64,000 bases of DNA. It comes from Corylus avellana. Its lineage: Eukaryota; Streptophyta; Magnoliopsida; Fagales; Betulaceae. The translations under genes and the position numbers were made by a program. Within the stretch, counting starts at the first letter, position 1, and the number at the start of each line of letters is the position of its first letter. The notes under the pieces were generated by a model. The model saw only the letters and a program-made list of their open reading frames with translations. It did no database searches and was not told the DNA's origin. The stretch lies in the NCBI RefSeq assembly GCF_901000735.1, contig NC_081550.1, positions 1,756,669 to 1,820,668 of the forward strand, read 5' to 3'. Of the stretch, positions 25,893 through 37,700 are shown one piece after another.

Positions 25893-28800
25893 TTATTCTC
25901 TCCTCTTCCGCTTCCTACGTCTGTCATCTCTTTCACTCTCATCTGAACTTGATGAATCTGATTTGGACTCAGAACTAGCTGTGTCTGAGTCCGAACTATC
26001 AGATTCATCATCTGATTCAGAGTCTGAGACAGCTTGTTCTTGTTGCATAATTAGGCGTGGCATATTCTTCAAGTACTCACGTAAGTTTTCAGTGATGCCA
26101 CCAAGCCCAATGGATGTGAAGAAATTAATTGCAAACCGTGTGTTCTTGGGATTATCCCTTGGGAAGATAGATTCAAAGGACTCCTGCATTGTGGGATCTG
26201 TAAGACGCTCATTCAGCAGACGGATGCCCAGATGCTCTGACAATTCCTGCACCAGAGACAACACTACAGTAAACTTAACAGCTTCCAGAAAAAATGGCAG
26301 CAGACATTAACACCCAGAAATAATTTAAAACTATCCAAAATCATAATTTTTTTTATAAATGAGGAGCTAGAGTGAGTTCACGTATTTGTTCAAGAAGGAG
26401 AGCGTGAACTAAACAGATGTGCATTGTAATAACCAGGATAAATCCCACTGGATTAAAGTTTAACAGAAAACATAGCACGGAATAGCACGAAATAAAGTCA
26501 CAAGAAAATAACAAGGACTACATAAGCCGACATCACTACATGAACATGGATTCATAATCCTGATGACTGAGTTGTCATGAGACCATTAATCCCACACATA
26601 AGCAAACTTCCCAATTATTCTAATTTACCTACACGACACCATTAGAATTTTCTTATCCTTAGCTTTTTTGTTCTTAAACTACATAGCACATGGATTGGTT
26701 ATCAGACCAATTGATGCCAACATGACCACAGGACGTTTTAAAACAGCAACTATTGGAAACAGAACTTCTCTTCTAAGATGATGATAATTATTTACACCAT
26801 CTCAATTTAGGCAAATGTCCAATGTCAGATGCCTCGAGCTCTTTTTCAAATCGATTTATATTTCCATGTTTCAGAAGGGAAATGAGATTAGCAACATACT
26901 ATAACGGGATGCCTAGGAAAAAAACAGACAAGAGGGTGTACAATATTGAAATATGTCTCTTTAGTTACCTGAAATAGAATCTTAATAAATATACGAGAAG
27001 AAGATGTGGTATCCTCCTCTGTTAAGCGTATATAGGCTAAGACAGGCCAAGGCAGAGCATCTGTGCCCAGTAAATGTGCAAAAAATTTTGCCACATTGCG
27101 CAGTTTATTTGTTTCAAGCCGGTGAATCATGGAATACTGCTGGACGAAGCACTTCTCAAAATTTTCCTGGTGTACTTTGTTGATCATGCAGAATCGCTGC
27201 CCCAAAAGACCGTAATACCGGAGGTATGTTCTCTCCTGACTGCAGCATTCCAAGAGCATAATGCACAACTCCATCTGAATATGTCATCAAGACAATTATA
27301 ACTCTGCTAGTAGTATAGAACTAGGTCCCAAATAAATTTTAGAAACAATAAAACTCAACTAGGAACTTAATTTACTTCTTGCACATTAAAGAACAAATTA
27401 TAGGATAACATATAAGGCATTTCATAAAGGTAGATCACTCGACTCCAATTCAAGAGATCGTTGATTTGCATGTTACCTAGCAATAAAAGTGGGTTGTCAG
27501 ACCTCATATTTTTGGATGAAGTTTATTTTAACATATTTTAGTCCAAAGTTTTTAACAAAGATCATGAGAGATGGGACTGGAGTGGGATTAATGAGCTACA
27601 GCCACTCACAAGCCCACTGACCACCATGCAAACCAAGCTTAAGCATCTCCTAATGTTCAAATTGAAAACGAGCTGGTGTCAAGCCCATGCGAGTGTCAAT
27701 GAGCCAAGCCCAAGTCAAGCTGAGCTCCATGTAGCAAGTAACTGAAGTACCCAAACATCAAATAAATTCAATTGGTTGAGGGGGCAGGGATTACAAAATG
27801 AAAGCCAAGAATGATGGCTTAATCAGGATATGTAATCATATTTAGTAATTTGAAATGTTTGGAGAGTACTTAAATTGAATCTAAATCATCTTGGTTAGTC
27901 ATTCGTTATTCATTTGATCTGCAAAGGGGTGAAGAGAAGTTCATGCTGAAAAGAAGACTTGAGCATAGCTCCTAATTGTTATTTTTTCATCTAACCAACT
28001 AGCCAAGTACTTCACTTGCAGAAATTCATCAATTGTAAACAAACATTCACTCTACATTTATTCTTTCCCTAACCATCACAAATAAGGAAATACCCGAATA
28101 AGGTGACTTTGTTTATACAGCAGGAAAATCTAGTACCACTTACCTCTTGACCTGGCTCTAGTTTAATTTTTAGGAGCTTATGTCCAGCCTCCTCAAAATC
28201 AACACTAGACATAATAGTGAGGTAGATGGTCCTCCGAAGATTGACAAGGTTTGTCTCGGTTTCGTCCTTTATCTTCATCTCCTCCTCATCCTCTTCCTCG
28301 GATTCATCATCCTCCTCCTCCTCATCATCATCATCATCTGATGCAGCATCTGAAGCGTCTTCATCCTCAGACTCTTCACCCAAAAGCGTTTTCCTGAGCT
28401 CTTCATATCTCTTCTCATTCTCAGGGAAGTTTGGATCCGCCTTGAATATATCTGAACAAGGAGGAAGATTAAAAGAAAAAATTAAATTAAATTAAATAAT
28501 ATATAAGTATAGGTAGACCAATCAAGAAGCAGAAAACAACAGATAGCACAAGGCATACCAAGGGTAATCTCTGGATTTATTTCCTCTTGGAGAGAGAGCT
28601 CATGGGTTAACTGATCTTCCTGCTCTACAAGATCCAGTTCTGGACGAACAGCTGGATACCCCTGCAAACAAATACATCACAAAGTGCATCTTTATCCTGG
28701 CTATCCTTGGACACTAATATGTCATACCAAAACTCCAGAAAGAAAAATAGTAACAATAATGATAACACCATAAAATGAAAAGTAATTTACCTGAAACTTC

Positions 28801-31546
28801 GCTTTTCTTATTGCAAAAAGCCCTTCAATCAGAAATTGAACCCGTTTGTCTATCTCCCCTTCATGAAGAATTCCACGAAAACGCTCAAATATTCCTGTTA
28901 AATTACAAACCATGAGAACAGTAACTAGAAAAATTTCCAGGAAACAAACAAAATAAAGAGGATAGGAACATTAGGATATATATCCACCAGCACTTTCTCA
29001 TGCAAACCTTGTTAAGCCATATAACATAATGATCCAAAAGTTTTAGATAGCAGGTTGCTTATTATTTTTTATTTTTTTTTTTATTTTTTTTTTTAACGAG
29101 AAACTCCTCAAACCCAGGGCCACTTTGTATACCCATCCCTGTCGGATAAACCTCAGACCCATGTAAAACGCCCCTCTCCAAGGAATCTGGTAATACTCTG
29201 GCTTCACTGATGGGCTAGCCCTAAGGGGATTCAAACCTTAGACCACATAAACTCTCTGTTGACTTTTGTATAGAAAAATTAGATGAGAAGAAGAAAAGAA
29301 AATGAGGTACTCAGCAATACACTCACACTCTGCACCATATAATACCAGACCACCATCAAAAGTTAGATATATGCCACAGCCATGAGTGGCAACTATTCCT
29401 GAAAGTACAAAATAATGCCATGACATTGTTTCTCGATCTTCATGACAATCGTTAACTTGGTATTGTCATGGGTAACATGGAATGGCAACTTCTTAGTCCA
29501 ACCAAAGACACATGATTGATCAGGAAACACTGGCTCAGCCAATGATATTAAAATCATAAACAGGGATCAGACATAAACAGACTTTTTTTTTATTAGTAAA
29601 CTATTTTTTTTCTTTTTTAAAAGTAATCGAGATATCATTAAAAGCATAAGGCACCTCATGTACACAAAGTACAAGAGAAGCCACCTAGCTAGTAGAGGCA
29701 ATTTATTAATAAACTATACACATGCACAGAAAATTTTGAACCTAAGACCTCAACTTCCACCCCATTCTTACAATATAAGGAGATGCCATTTGAGCATTGA
29801 CCAGAAGTAGATTCAAAATTTAGGACAATAACATATCTCTGATCCAAAATTCAATTTTTACATCTATTCTCATCTGTGCTAGTACTGTTGTACAGAATAC
29901 TCCAAAAAAAAGTAGGTTCATAGATGATTTAGGACCCCGCTTATGACCTGGAAATATTTTTTTACCCACTATAACTAACATGGCCTGAAATATAAGATAA
30001 ATTGACAGCAAAGAATTAGGGGCATTCCAATTGAACATTTTCTTCTTCTTCTTTTCCCCCTTTTTCTCACCTTGGTAAGCAATAACACAGCTCCTCCCAC
30101 AATACCATTTAATTGGAGAATACCATGATTCAATAAAGATAAATAGAGCTTCATAAAATAAATATATAGTTCATAATTCCAACAGCATACCCACCATGCA
30201 GGCCTTTGGGTGAAAGATCTTGCAAAATTGATCCACACTCTGTGACAAATCCAACAGCTACCTCAACACTGTCATCAGTTGGATTCTCAAGCAGCACTGT
30301 GAGCAACTCTAATGCAATAATCTCATGAGCCACTTGCTGATTCACGAGATGTGCAATAAATTTAACAGCAGCTAGTAATTGCGGCTGAACAGAAAGCAAA
30401 CCAATAAAAAAGACAATTAGAATGAAATCAAATTGAAAACAAGCTCCACAGCGGCCAACTGTCAATCAAAACAAGGCAGATACACACCTTGTCATTACGC
30501 TTATATGCTCTCTTGAGCTGCAAAATAATCCTTCTCAATAGAAGATCGCCCACCTCAGGAAACTTGGTGTTGACAACAGCAACCAGTGCAGCAAACACAT
30601 CTGTGAAGCCTGGGGATGACATCTGCGACTTCATACATGACCGGCAAAAAAGACCCCTTCCCCGGATTAGATTCTCTGAGAAGAGCTCTGGAATTATATT
30701 CTTTATATTAGCAGCATTGACCTTATTCACAAGTCCATTTATACTCTTCCGAAGGGCATCCCATGTCAACCGCTGATATTCAATACTGCTTTTGTCTTCA
30801 ACCTCTTTTATCATTCGAGCCAACTTAAATGGGGGAATGTAAACTCCACCACTCTTACCCAAATTTGATGAATCAGCATTTACATTTCCTTCTTGCAATT
30901 TTGGCTGATTCTGAGGTTTTGAATCATCAAGTACTTTGCCATCTCTATCCCTGTTCTTCCCAAAACTCTGACCATCTTTTCGTTGTTCATTCACGTCCTT
31001 ATCTATCCTGTGACGGTCCTTTTTTCTATCGCCATCCTCACTGTCCCGCTGCCTATGCCCATGCCGATGGGATCTCTCTCTTTCTCGCTTGCCTCTCGAC
31101 ACTCGCCTATCATCTTCATCAGAACTTTGATGAGATTCTTTCACCTTATCAGCATCCCCACTTTCTCGACGTCTATGCCTATCCTCATGTCGATGGGTTC
31201 TCTCCCTTTCTGGCCTGCTCCTTTCTCTCTCTACTAACTCACCATCTTCAGCAGAACTTTGACGAGATTCCCTTCGCTCTAGATGCTCGCTTCGCCACCT
31301 TCCATCTCTATCCCTAACATCCTTCCCATTCGCTCTATCCCTGTTGTTATCATCACCACTACGCTCATCTCGTCTCTCATGCTGCTTTCTACTTCTTTTA
31401 TCAGAGTCCAACAAATCCTTACCATTGCCTCTTTCTCTATCTTTATCATCACGTATACGCTCATCTCGCCTCTCATCACGTTTATGTCTAGTTCTTCGCT
31501 CAGAATCCGAGGAATCACTCTCATCACTACTGTACCTTCTAGCCAT
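25893..31546 (-). CDS. CWC22: Pre-mRNA-splicing factor CWC22
   Basis: Seven coding exons: 30488-31546, 30195-30384, 28791-28894, 28559-28661, 28144-28451, 26969-27274, 25893-26246. All junctions are GT-AG with phase kept, giving 2,424 nt or 807 aa. Residues 1-230 are an Arg/Asp/Glu/Ser-rich tail of SR type. The MIF4G domain starts after [10 protein letters not shown] at about 236 and runs to about 440. An acidic run lies near 510-545, an MA3 domain near 553-670 ([19 protein letters not shown]), then [18 protein letters not shown] and [16 protein letters not shown]. The C-terminus is Ser/Asp-rich, ending in a basic KRKRRE tail. In other eukaryotes CWC22 binds eIF4A3 through MIF4G, brings it to the spliceosome for exon-junction-complex assembly, and is needed for the first splicing step. 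It is nuclear. A leader intron (31,605-31,884) is likely. Confidence 0.96.
29040..29262 (-). mobile_element. SINE, 5'-truncated, in CWC22 intron 2
   Basis: On the minus strand a B-box-like GGTTTGAATCCCC near 29,235 is followed by a body with CCAGAGTATTACCAGATT, GGTCTGAGGTTTATCCGACA and ACAAAGTGGCCC, then TTTCTCGTT and an A-rich tail. The body aligns with the copy at 43,880-44,112. The A-box end is missing. Confidence 0.65.
29327..29398 (-). other. Candidate cryptic/poison exon in CWC22 intron 2
   Basis: This 72-nt stretch is preceded on the coding strand by a TTTCAG acceptor and followed by a good donor, GTGAGTGTA. Its first bases (GAATA) copy the start of the true exon 3. If included, reading continues for 23 codons and then a TGA forms across its junction with exon 3. 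Being a multiple of three, it would be invisible by frame alone. Splicing of this exon is inference only. Confidence 0.25.
29590..29800 (-). mobile_element. SINE/LINE-tail composite in CWC22 intron 2
   Basis: On the minus strand an A-box-like TGCTCAAATGGCATCTCC and a B-box-like GTCTTAGGTTCAAAATT lie near 29,740-29,800. They are followed by CTCTTGTACTTTGTGTACAT and TGCTTTTAATGATATC before an A-rich end. The latter half looks like the 3' end of plant L1-type LINEs. It may be a SINE that borrowed a LINE tail, or two adjacent insertions. Confidence 0.5.
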
Positions 31547-32867
31547 ACTAATCTAAAATCTAATCCACTTCCCAATGCACGCACTAATACTCCAACCTAT
31601 ATGTCTGCAATGCAAAAGAAAGAATTCATTACACTGCCACAAATTAAACTAAATAGCAAGCAAAGCTCTAAAACTAAAAACCCCACCAAAAATTCGTCAA
31701 AAATGATAACAACAATGAACCTAGAAACAACCTAATCGAATTAGAAACTAGTAAAACCACTTCACAGATTCGAATACGTCAAAAATATAAACCCTAGTTC
31801 ATAATCTCATCAAGATCATCGACAATACTCCTAATCAAGCTAAACCCAAGATGAACAATTGAATCTTCAGGTTAAATTACATACCTCAGGCTAGGGTTCG
31901 TGAGACCCCAAGTTGACACAAATCCAATAAAAGGGGAGAGAGAATGGTGCTTCGGCTTTGAGAGGAAACAAATTAAAGGAGTTTCTCCGATTCGACTTGG
32001 TTCCGCCGAGAAGCAGCTCAGACTAGCCAAATAGGTGGTTCCCAGTGAGGGTTGGCGACTACGACCGAAACCCGTTAGTACTTCCTTTCTGCGCTAAATG
32101 GGTTGATTTCCGGTTAGGGATTTCGAAGATATTTCATATAAGACACAGGAATTTACTTTGTCGGTTTCCCTCTATTTTATGATTTTTAACCCACATTTCG
32201 TTTAAAGGTTAATTTATGTTTAAAAGATTAATTTACGAAAACGTATTTACTTAGACATCCCTTTTATTACTGCTTTCGATTTCGAATGTAAGATATTGAC
32301 TGTCCATTATGTGTAGTAGTTTCGTTTTAAAATATAGATAATAAAAATAAAATTTATAAAAATGCAGTAAAGCATTTAATAAAATTTTCCATTTACAAAA
32401 ATAATGTTTTAAATTATCTTTAAAATCATATGTCTTTAAAAATGTATTATTGTTTTCTATGCAAAAAAACGTAAAATTTATGCGTTTTCAAACTATAATT
32501 TTTTATTTTTTTTATTTTTTCAAATGCACTAATGAACGTGACATTTTTTACAATTTTGTTTAGAACGTGTATTTGCCTACAAAATTACAGGACCAAACGA
32601 ACCGTGATCCAACAATGTAGTGATCATTAACACATTAATGTGATCATCCTCTAACCATTAACACTGTACATTTTTTATCTTTTCAAGTTGAGTCACGATG
32701 TTCTTCCACGGTTCGACCAACCAAGTAATTCCTTTTATGAGCTATTTGAAAAAGGATTATAATGAATTAAAAAAAAAAGGGAAAAAATTGGTGAATTTGC
32801 CAACGAACTCAAAATGAAAATACAATACAAACAATAAAGGTCAAAATTTCCTTCTAAGGTAAGTCTT

Positions 32868-32984
32868 TTTTTTCTTTTTTTGACATTCGCAAAAGGGGAG
32901 AAAAAGGTGGTGAAGGATTTGAACTAATGATCTTTAGCTCATAAAGCGTGGCTTTCAACTGATTGAGCCACCTCTTAAAAACTA
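32868..32984 (-). mobile_element. tRNA-derived SINE, copy 3
   Basis: On the minus strand: GGTGGCTCAATCAGTTGAAA (A-box), TTAGTTCAAATCC (B-box), then a short body ending GCGAATGTC and an A-rich tail. The head can be drawn as a near-cloverleaf, but the non-tRNA body and tail show a SINE. Flanks TAAGTCTTTTT and TACGTCTTATT may be an aged target duplication. Confidence 0.7.
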
Positions 32985-33544
32985 CGTCTTATTTCTTAAA
33001 CGAACGCTCCAACTTTTTTCTTTTCACAAAATTATTGACTTGACCGTCGAAAACTCTCTATTGGCCCGAATTCAACACTACTCCAATAGTTCGCTCTTTG
33101 TTTTGCTCGAGACCCATCACCCAATTTGACTACGCAGAATTTGGTATCATCATTGCTTATCTAAAACACAATTTAGATGTTTTCAAAACCTAAATAAATA
33201 AATAAAAAACACGTTTTATTTAAAAATACAGAGAAACTAATCTGAAACCAAAAGTATTTTCCTGTTTTTCCTCAACTAAAATAGTTCAATTTTTTTTTTT
33301 TTTGGTTTCAAAAATAATTTTTTAAAAACAGCAAAATAAAATAAAATAAAATAATAAAAAAAAAGATAAACTCGTTGGTTGCATTTTGAGAAAATAATTT
33401 TTTAAAAGTGATTTTTTATTTATTTATTTATTTTTTTTAACAAAAACCAAAAGAAAACATGTTATTTCAAAATAGTTTATTTTAAGAAAATAATATTGCA
33501 CCAATTATTATTATTATTTTTTTAATACCTAGGAACTTTTCATA

Positions 33545-33618
33545 AGAACATTTAAGGACTGTCCTACGCTCTGCTGAGGAACGGAGGCGACGCAACAGTT
33601 TCCACTAACTACATTAAG
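33545..33618 (+). other. LSM7 5' UTR exon 1 (predicted)
   Basis: A relatively GC-rich stretch (CTGAGGAACGGAGGCGACGC) ends in AAG followed by donor GTATTTCTG. The next leader exon starts after acceptor TTTACAG at 34,684 and ends exactly with the LSM7 ATG. The upstream limit is not determined. Confidence 0.5.
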
Positions 33619-34781
33619 GTATTTCTGTTACTCTCATGTATGTGCTTCGTTTGGTTGCTGAGAAAACGAGGTAAAATGAAATAAAATTAAAAACTTAAGG
33701 TTAATGCTGTTCCAATTTCCCAAAATGGGTATAATTCTAAACAGGTTTCGTGTGGAAATCCAATGGCTTTTGGTAATGGTTACGCTATATTATGTTGTGT
33801 TAATGCACAAATCAAACCGTCTTTTTTGTTTCGATGGAAACTTAACTTGGCATCTAATTGTCTGTTTCTTGGAAGTTGCGGTTTCAATTGTAACATTTGA
33901 AGCTTCGGTATAGTTGTTTATGGTAGATGAAACTATGAACCAATATCTTTAAGCTTAAGGAAAAGTTTTCACTGATATATTCTGCCCTTGAAAAAGAATT
34001 ATTTTTTTGTTTTCAATTTTTAATTTTTTGTAACGGTAATGATTCTTTGAGAGGTTTTCTGTGAAAAATATGCAAGAAGATTTTCATTGGGAAGTTTGTA
34101 CTTGATAAGTTATTAATGGAAAACAATATGAACTTGAGTGATTCGATATATGAATTCAAGCTCAGTTAGAAACATTTAGGAATTTGAGTGCTTTGTTGGG
34201 TGTTTGGTGCTTGAGGATCGATGGGTTTTCAGTGTACTGTCTTATTACTTGGTCTTTTGTTGGTGGCTATTTGATTCGAGTCTTCTGCTTGGGAATCAAT
34301 GGTTAGTGTCGGATTACTTGGTTTTGGTCACCTAATTGGACCAAAAGAGAGGGAAAAAAATGTTCCAGACTCTTCATATGTGTCTCTAAAAGTATGCTCC
34401 AAGACCAATTGTGAAAATTTTTCCTACACCAACTCTGTGTTCTATCTCTCTCAGTTACTAAATAGACTGAGGTGATTGTATTTTTTCAATGAAAATAGAA
34501 AACACCGGAAAGAAAGTCACAAGAGAAGTATTACTATGTCTTTGTAACATCTTACAAATCATTGCAAATTAATCTGTTTTGATTTTGGTTCTTGCAGTCA
34601 TAAAGCCATCCTTATTCTTAACTACTAAGTATTTATTTCATTTATGTTGGTCGTGCTTGTTTAACAACGGATTTGTGTTTACAGGTTTTGGACTCGCTAC
34701 TCTTGCCTTTTAGCATTCTGCTCATCCAATTTTAGTCTCATTTACTGGAAGAATTAAGCAGAATTACTAAAAGAGTATAGT

Positions 34782-37700
34782 ATGGTAAGCTTTTATTTCA
34801 ATGCCCTTCACTATTACCTTGTTGAACATGGTCATTTAGTTTGTGTGTGAAGTTTCAAGGTTTGAATCTATCCTTATGATTAAGATACTAATTGTGGTCA
34901 AGTAGTAAGTTTAGACCCTTCTTAGCATTATGCTTGTTCTTCAGTATTTTGTTGACAGCAAGAACTGTAACAGATGCTGCTAGTCTAGAGCCTAGAAAGC
35001 AATTGAGTCTTGTTCAAACAACTGATCTAGCTAGCAGCAGTGAAGAAACCATGAAAGTTAATAATCACTTGAGCATAAATGACAATACTTGTGAGTCATG
35101 ATTCGATATCCAATGTGCAAATTTTAGACATTCAATGGTTATTAACATCAGGCTAACAAAAGGCTGTTGCACTTTTGCCACTGGGCTCTAGGTCAAATGG
35201 GATTTCCTCCTATAAGAACAAGATGGAGGTGAAGTCGTGGGTTCAACACCTATTAGGTTCGTGTATAACATTCCATTTCTTTTTGGACAAAAAAAAAGTG
35301 TACAGTCTCATTTCTTCCATGAGTATGATAGAGCCAGTACTGGATGACAATTACGTGTTTGAATGTCTGATTTTAGATTGGCAGATTAGAGCACTTAAGT
35401 GTTAAGATAGCATTGCCCAAGAGTGGGCTGGATTCAAAAATTTATACCGGGCTTTGGCATAGCTTACTATTGTCCATTTGTAGATATCATAAATTTGAAT
35501 ATGACATTGAAACTGTAGAGATCACGCAAACAATCCAACAGTCATTCAAACTGCAAACAATTATATATATACTAATTTAGGGCTGGGCTTGTTTTGGTCT
35601 AAGACATGCTAATATATCTAAGCTTTAGCCTAGTCAATTCGTTAATGAGGCCCTTAAATCACTTCCATCTTGCCTTGTGAACCTGTAAAGTGTGTTAAAA
35701 ATTTGTTCCAGTTTTTAATTGTTTAAAATTTATACCAGAATCCAGCATACCTTACGGTGTCCTGTTCGGTGGATAAATGATGATATTCATGGTAAAGAAA
35801 TTATTGACATTCGAACTCTAGAGATCAACTAAAAACTTAACAGCTACCGAAGCTCCAAATAGTTATACATATTCTAATTAAGTGCTTGTTTTGGCTAATA
35901 TGTGCTCATATGTCTAAACTTCAGACTAACCAAATTGTTTAATAAGGTCTTTTGATCATTCTTATCTTCCCTTGGGACCCTGTAAAGTGGTTTCATAGTC
36001 AAGTTTTAAGCTGTGTGAGTTTCAGTAGCTAACTTACCAGGACTATCATTGCTACCTCTATCAGATGCACAAATTGAAAGTGGAAAGTGATGGTTTCTTC
36101 CATAGTGACAATGGCTGACGATGAATTGATAGAGTTGACACTTGACTGCTTATTGTGTTTGCTTATTGCCTACCCTGTTGTTCTGAAAAACATGCTATAT
36201 CTTTTTGTTGCAGTCAGGACGCAAAGAAACAGTTTTAGATCTTGCCAAATTTGTTGATAAGGGTGTCCAAGTCAAGCTTACTGGTGGACGACAAGGTTAA
36301 CTGTAATCTCTTTAGTTTATTACTATTTATATTTTCCAATTTGAGTTATTTTCTTATGTTTTTAATAATTATTGGAAATGAGATTGAAGCTGAAATATTT
36401 TGTATATTGCATTTCATAGTATCTGGTTCAATGAATTTTCCTTCCAATTTGGAATCTCAAATTCTGCTATATTTTAATCCTCGTCAGGACTACAACTTCT
36501 GGATGTTAGAGAAGAAACTAGTTGGCTGGCATGCATTCACTGACCCCCAATGCTTGGTTGGGTTCCTGAAAATCAATATGAGCCTTATGAAATATAGTTT
36601 CCAATTCCAGTAAAGCTTAGAAATTTTGTGTTAAGAGTTGATGTTGGTATAAGTGAAATCACACTTGACTCTGTTTTGGAAAAAATTTCGTCAAAGTTTA
36701 GTGTTGGCTCTAGAATGTTCTGTGATATTGGAATTTATAGCAAACAAATACTTTTCAGGCATACCACATATCCTCATGACTATTCAACAGAAAAATTGAC
36801 ATTTGCTTTTATGAGTTGTAGACTGTGCATTTTACTGGGTGTTACTTAGAAAGCCAGATTAGGGACTTCTCATGAGCTTATTATCTGTTTTCAAGTTAAA
36901 GTGCTCCTCTTTAGATGGTTCCAACTAATGCTGCTCCGCCAAGCATACATGGAATGGAAACTGGGTCAAGAAGAGGAAGAAGCTGAGGGAAATAATAACA
37001 ATATCAATTGGTATTTAGCAAACTTATGTGCTATTGGGTGAGGTCTGAGATGGCACGGGATATGAAATTTGAATTCCTCAGATAATCTAAATGATTAGAA
37101 TGGATTATTTCTCTTAAGGAGTTTAAATGAGAACTAGAATGAGGTCGAAGATTGAAAAATGGTCTTCCATTTAAAACTACTTGCTACTAATGGCTGTACA
37201 ATTCTATGTGATTCTTCATTTTGTGTTAGACTGATTAAAATTTTAATAGATACAGTGAAAGTATTGGGCACAATTTTGTATGATGCTTTCTGTTTTTAGC
37301 TCCACTCCTGTGTTCTATGCTTCTAGGGGTTTGATTTGATAGGCTTAACTGGATATCACAGTTTCCTTCTTTCTGCTTTGGGATACACATAAAACTTGAA
37401 GATGGAAATATGTTCTGTTAATGCTGGAGCTTTAATCAAACTTTTACCTCTATTTTTTTTTTGTTTGTTATGTCTAAACCCTTCTGTGTGGAATAACTGT
37501 TATTTGTTTGTTTCAACTTATTAGTTTTCTTTTTTCCTTTTAACTTCACAAGCATCAATAACCCACTTTGCACACATACATGTAAACACATTTTTTCCTC
37601 CACTGACTTTCACAATGAGATTGAACTTATGTCCTCAAGTTTGTGAAGCTTTATGCTACATATTTAATCTTTATTCCTGACATAATTTTTCTACTTGACT

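Larger units (their letters stand above)
31547..34684. other. Divergent spacer, CWC22 to LSM7
   Basis: The two genes are transcribed away from each other. The CWC22 leader lies at about 31,547-32,000, with AAACCCTAG (telo-box-like) at about 31,790 and its reverse complement at about 31,890. The LSM7 leader exon lies at about 33,545-33,618 with donor GTATTTC. Between them, 32,100-33,540 is AT-rich with one SINE (32,868-32,984) and long T-runs. I see no gene. Confidence 0.6.

Noticed and set aside
28226..28495. Plus-strand serine-rich frame
   Set aside because: It is the complement of the acidic Asp/Glu run of CWC22 exon 5.
30829..31735. Plus-strand frames over CWC22 exon 1
   Set aside because: They mirror the Arg/Asp/Ser-rich N-terminal tail of CWC22 and have no independent support.
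32868..32984. Possible tRNA gene with a GAG anticodon
   Set aside because: The stems are imperfect, there is no proper Leu variable arm, and the body plus A tail match two other SINE copies.
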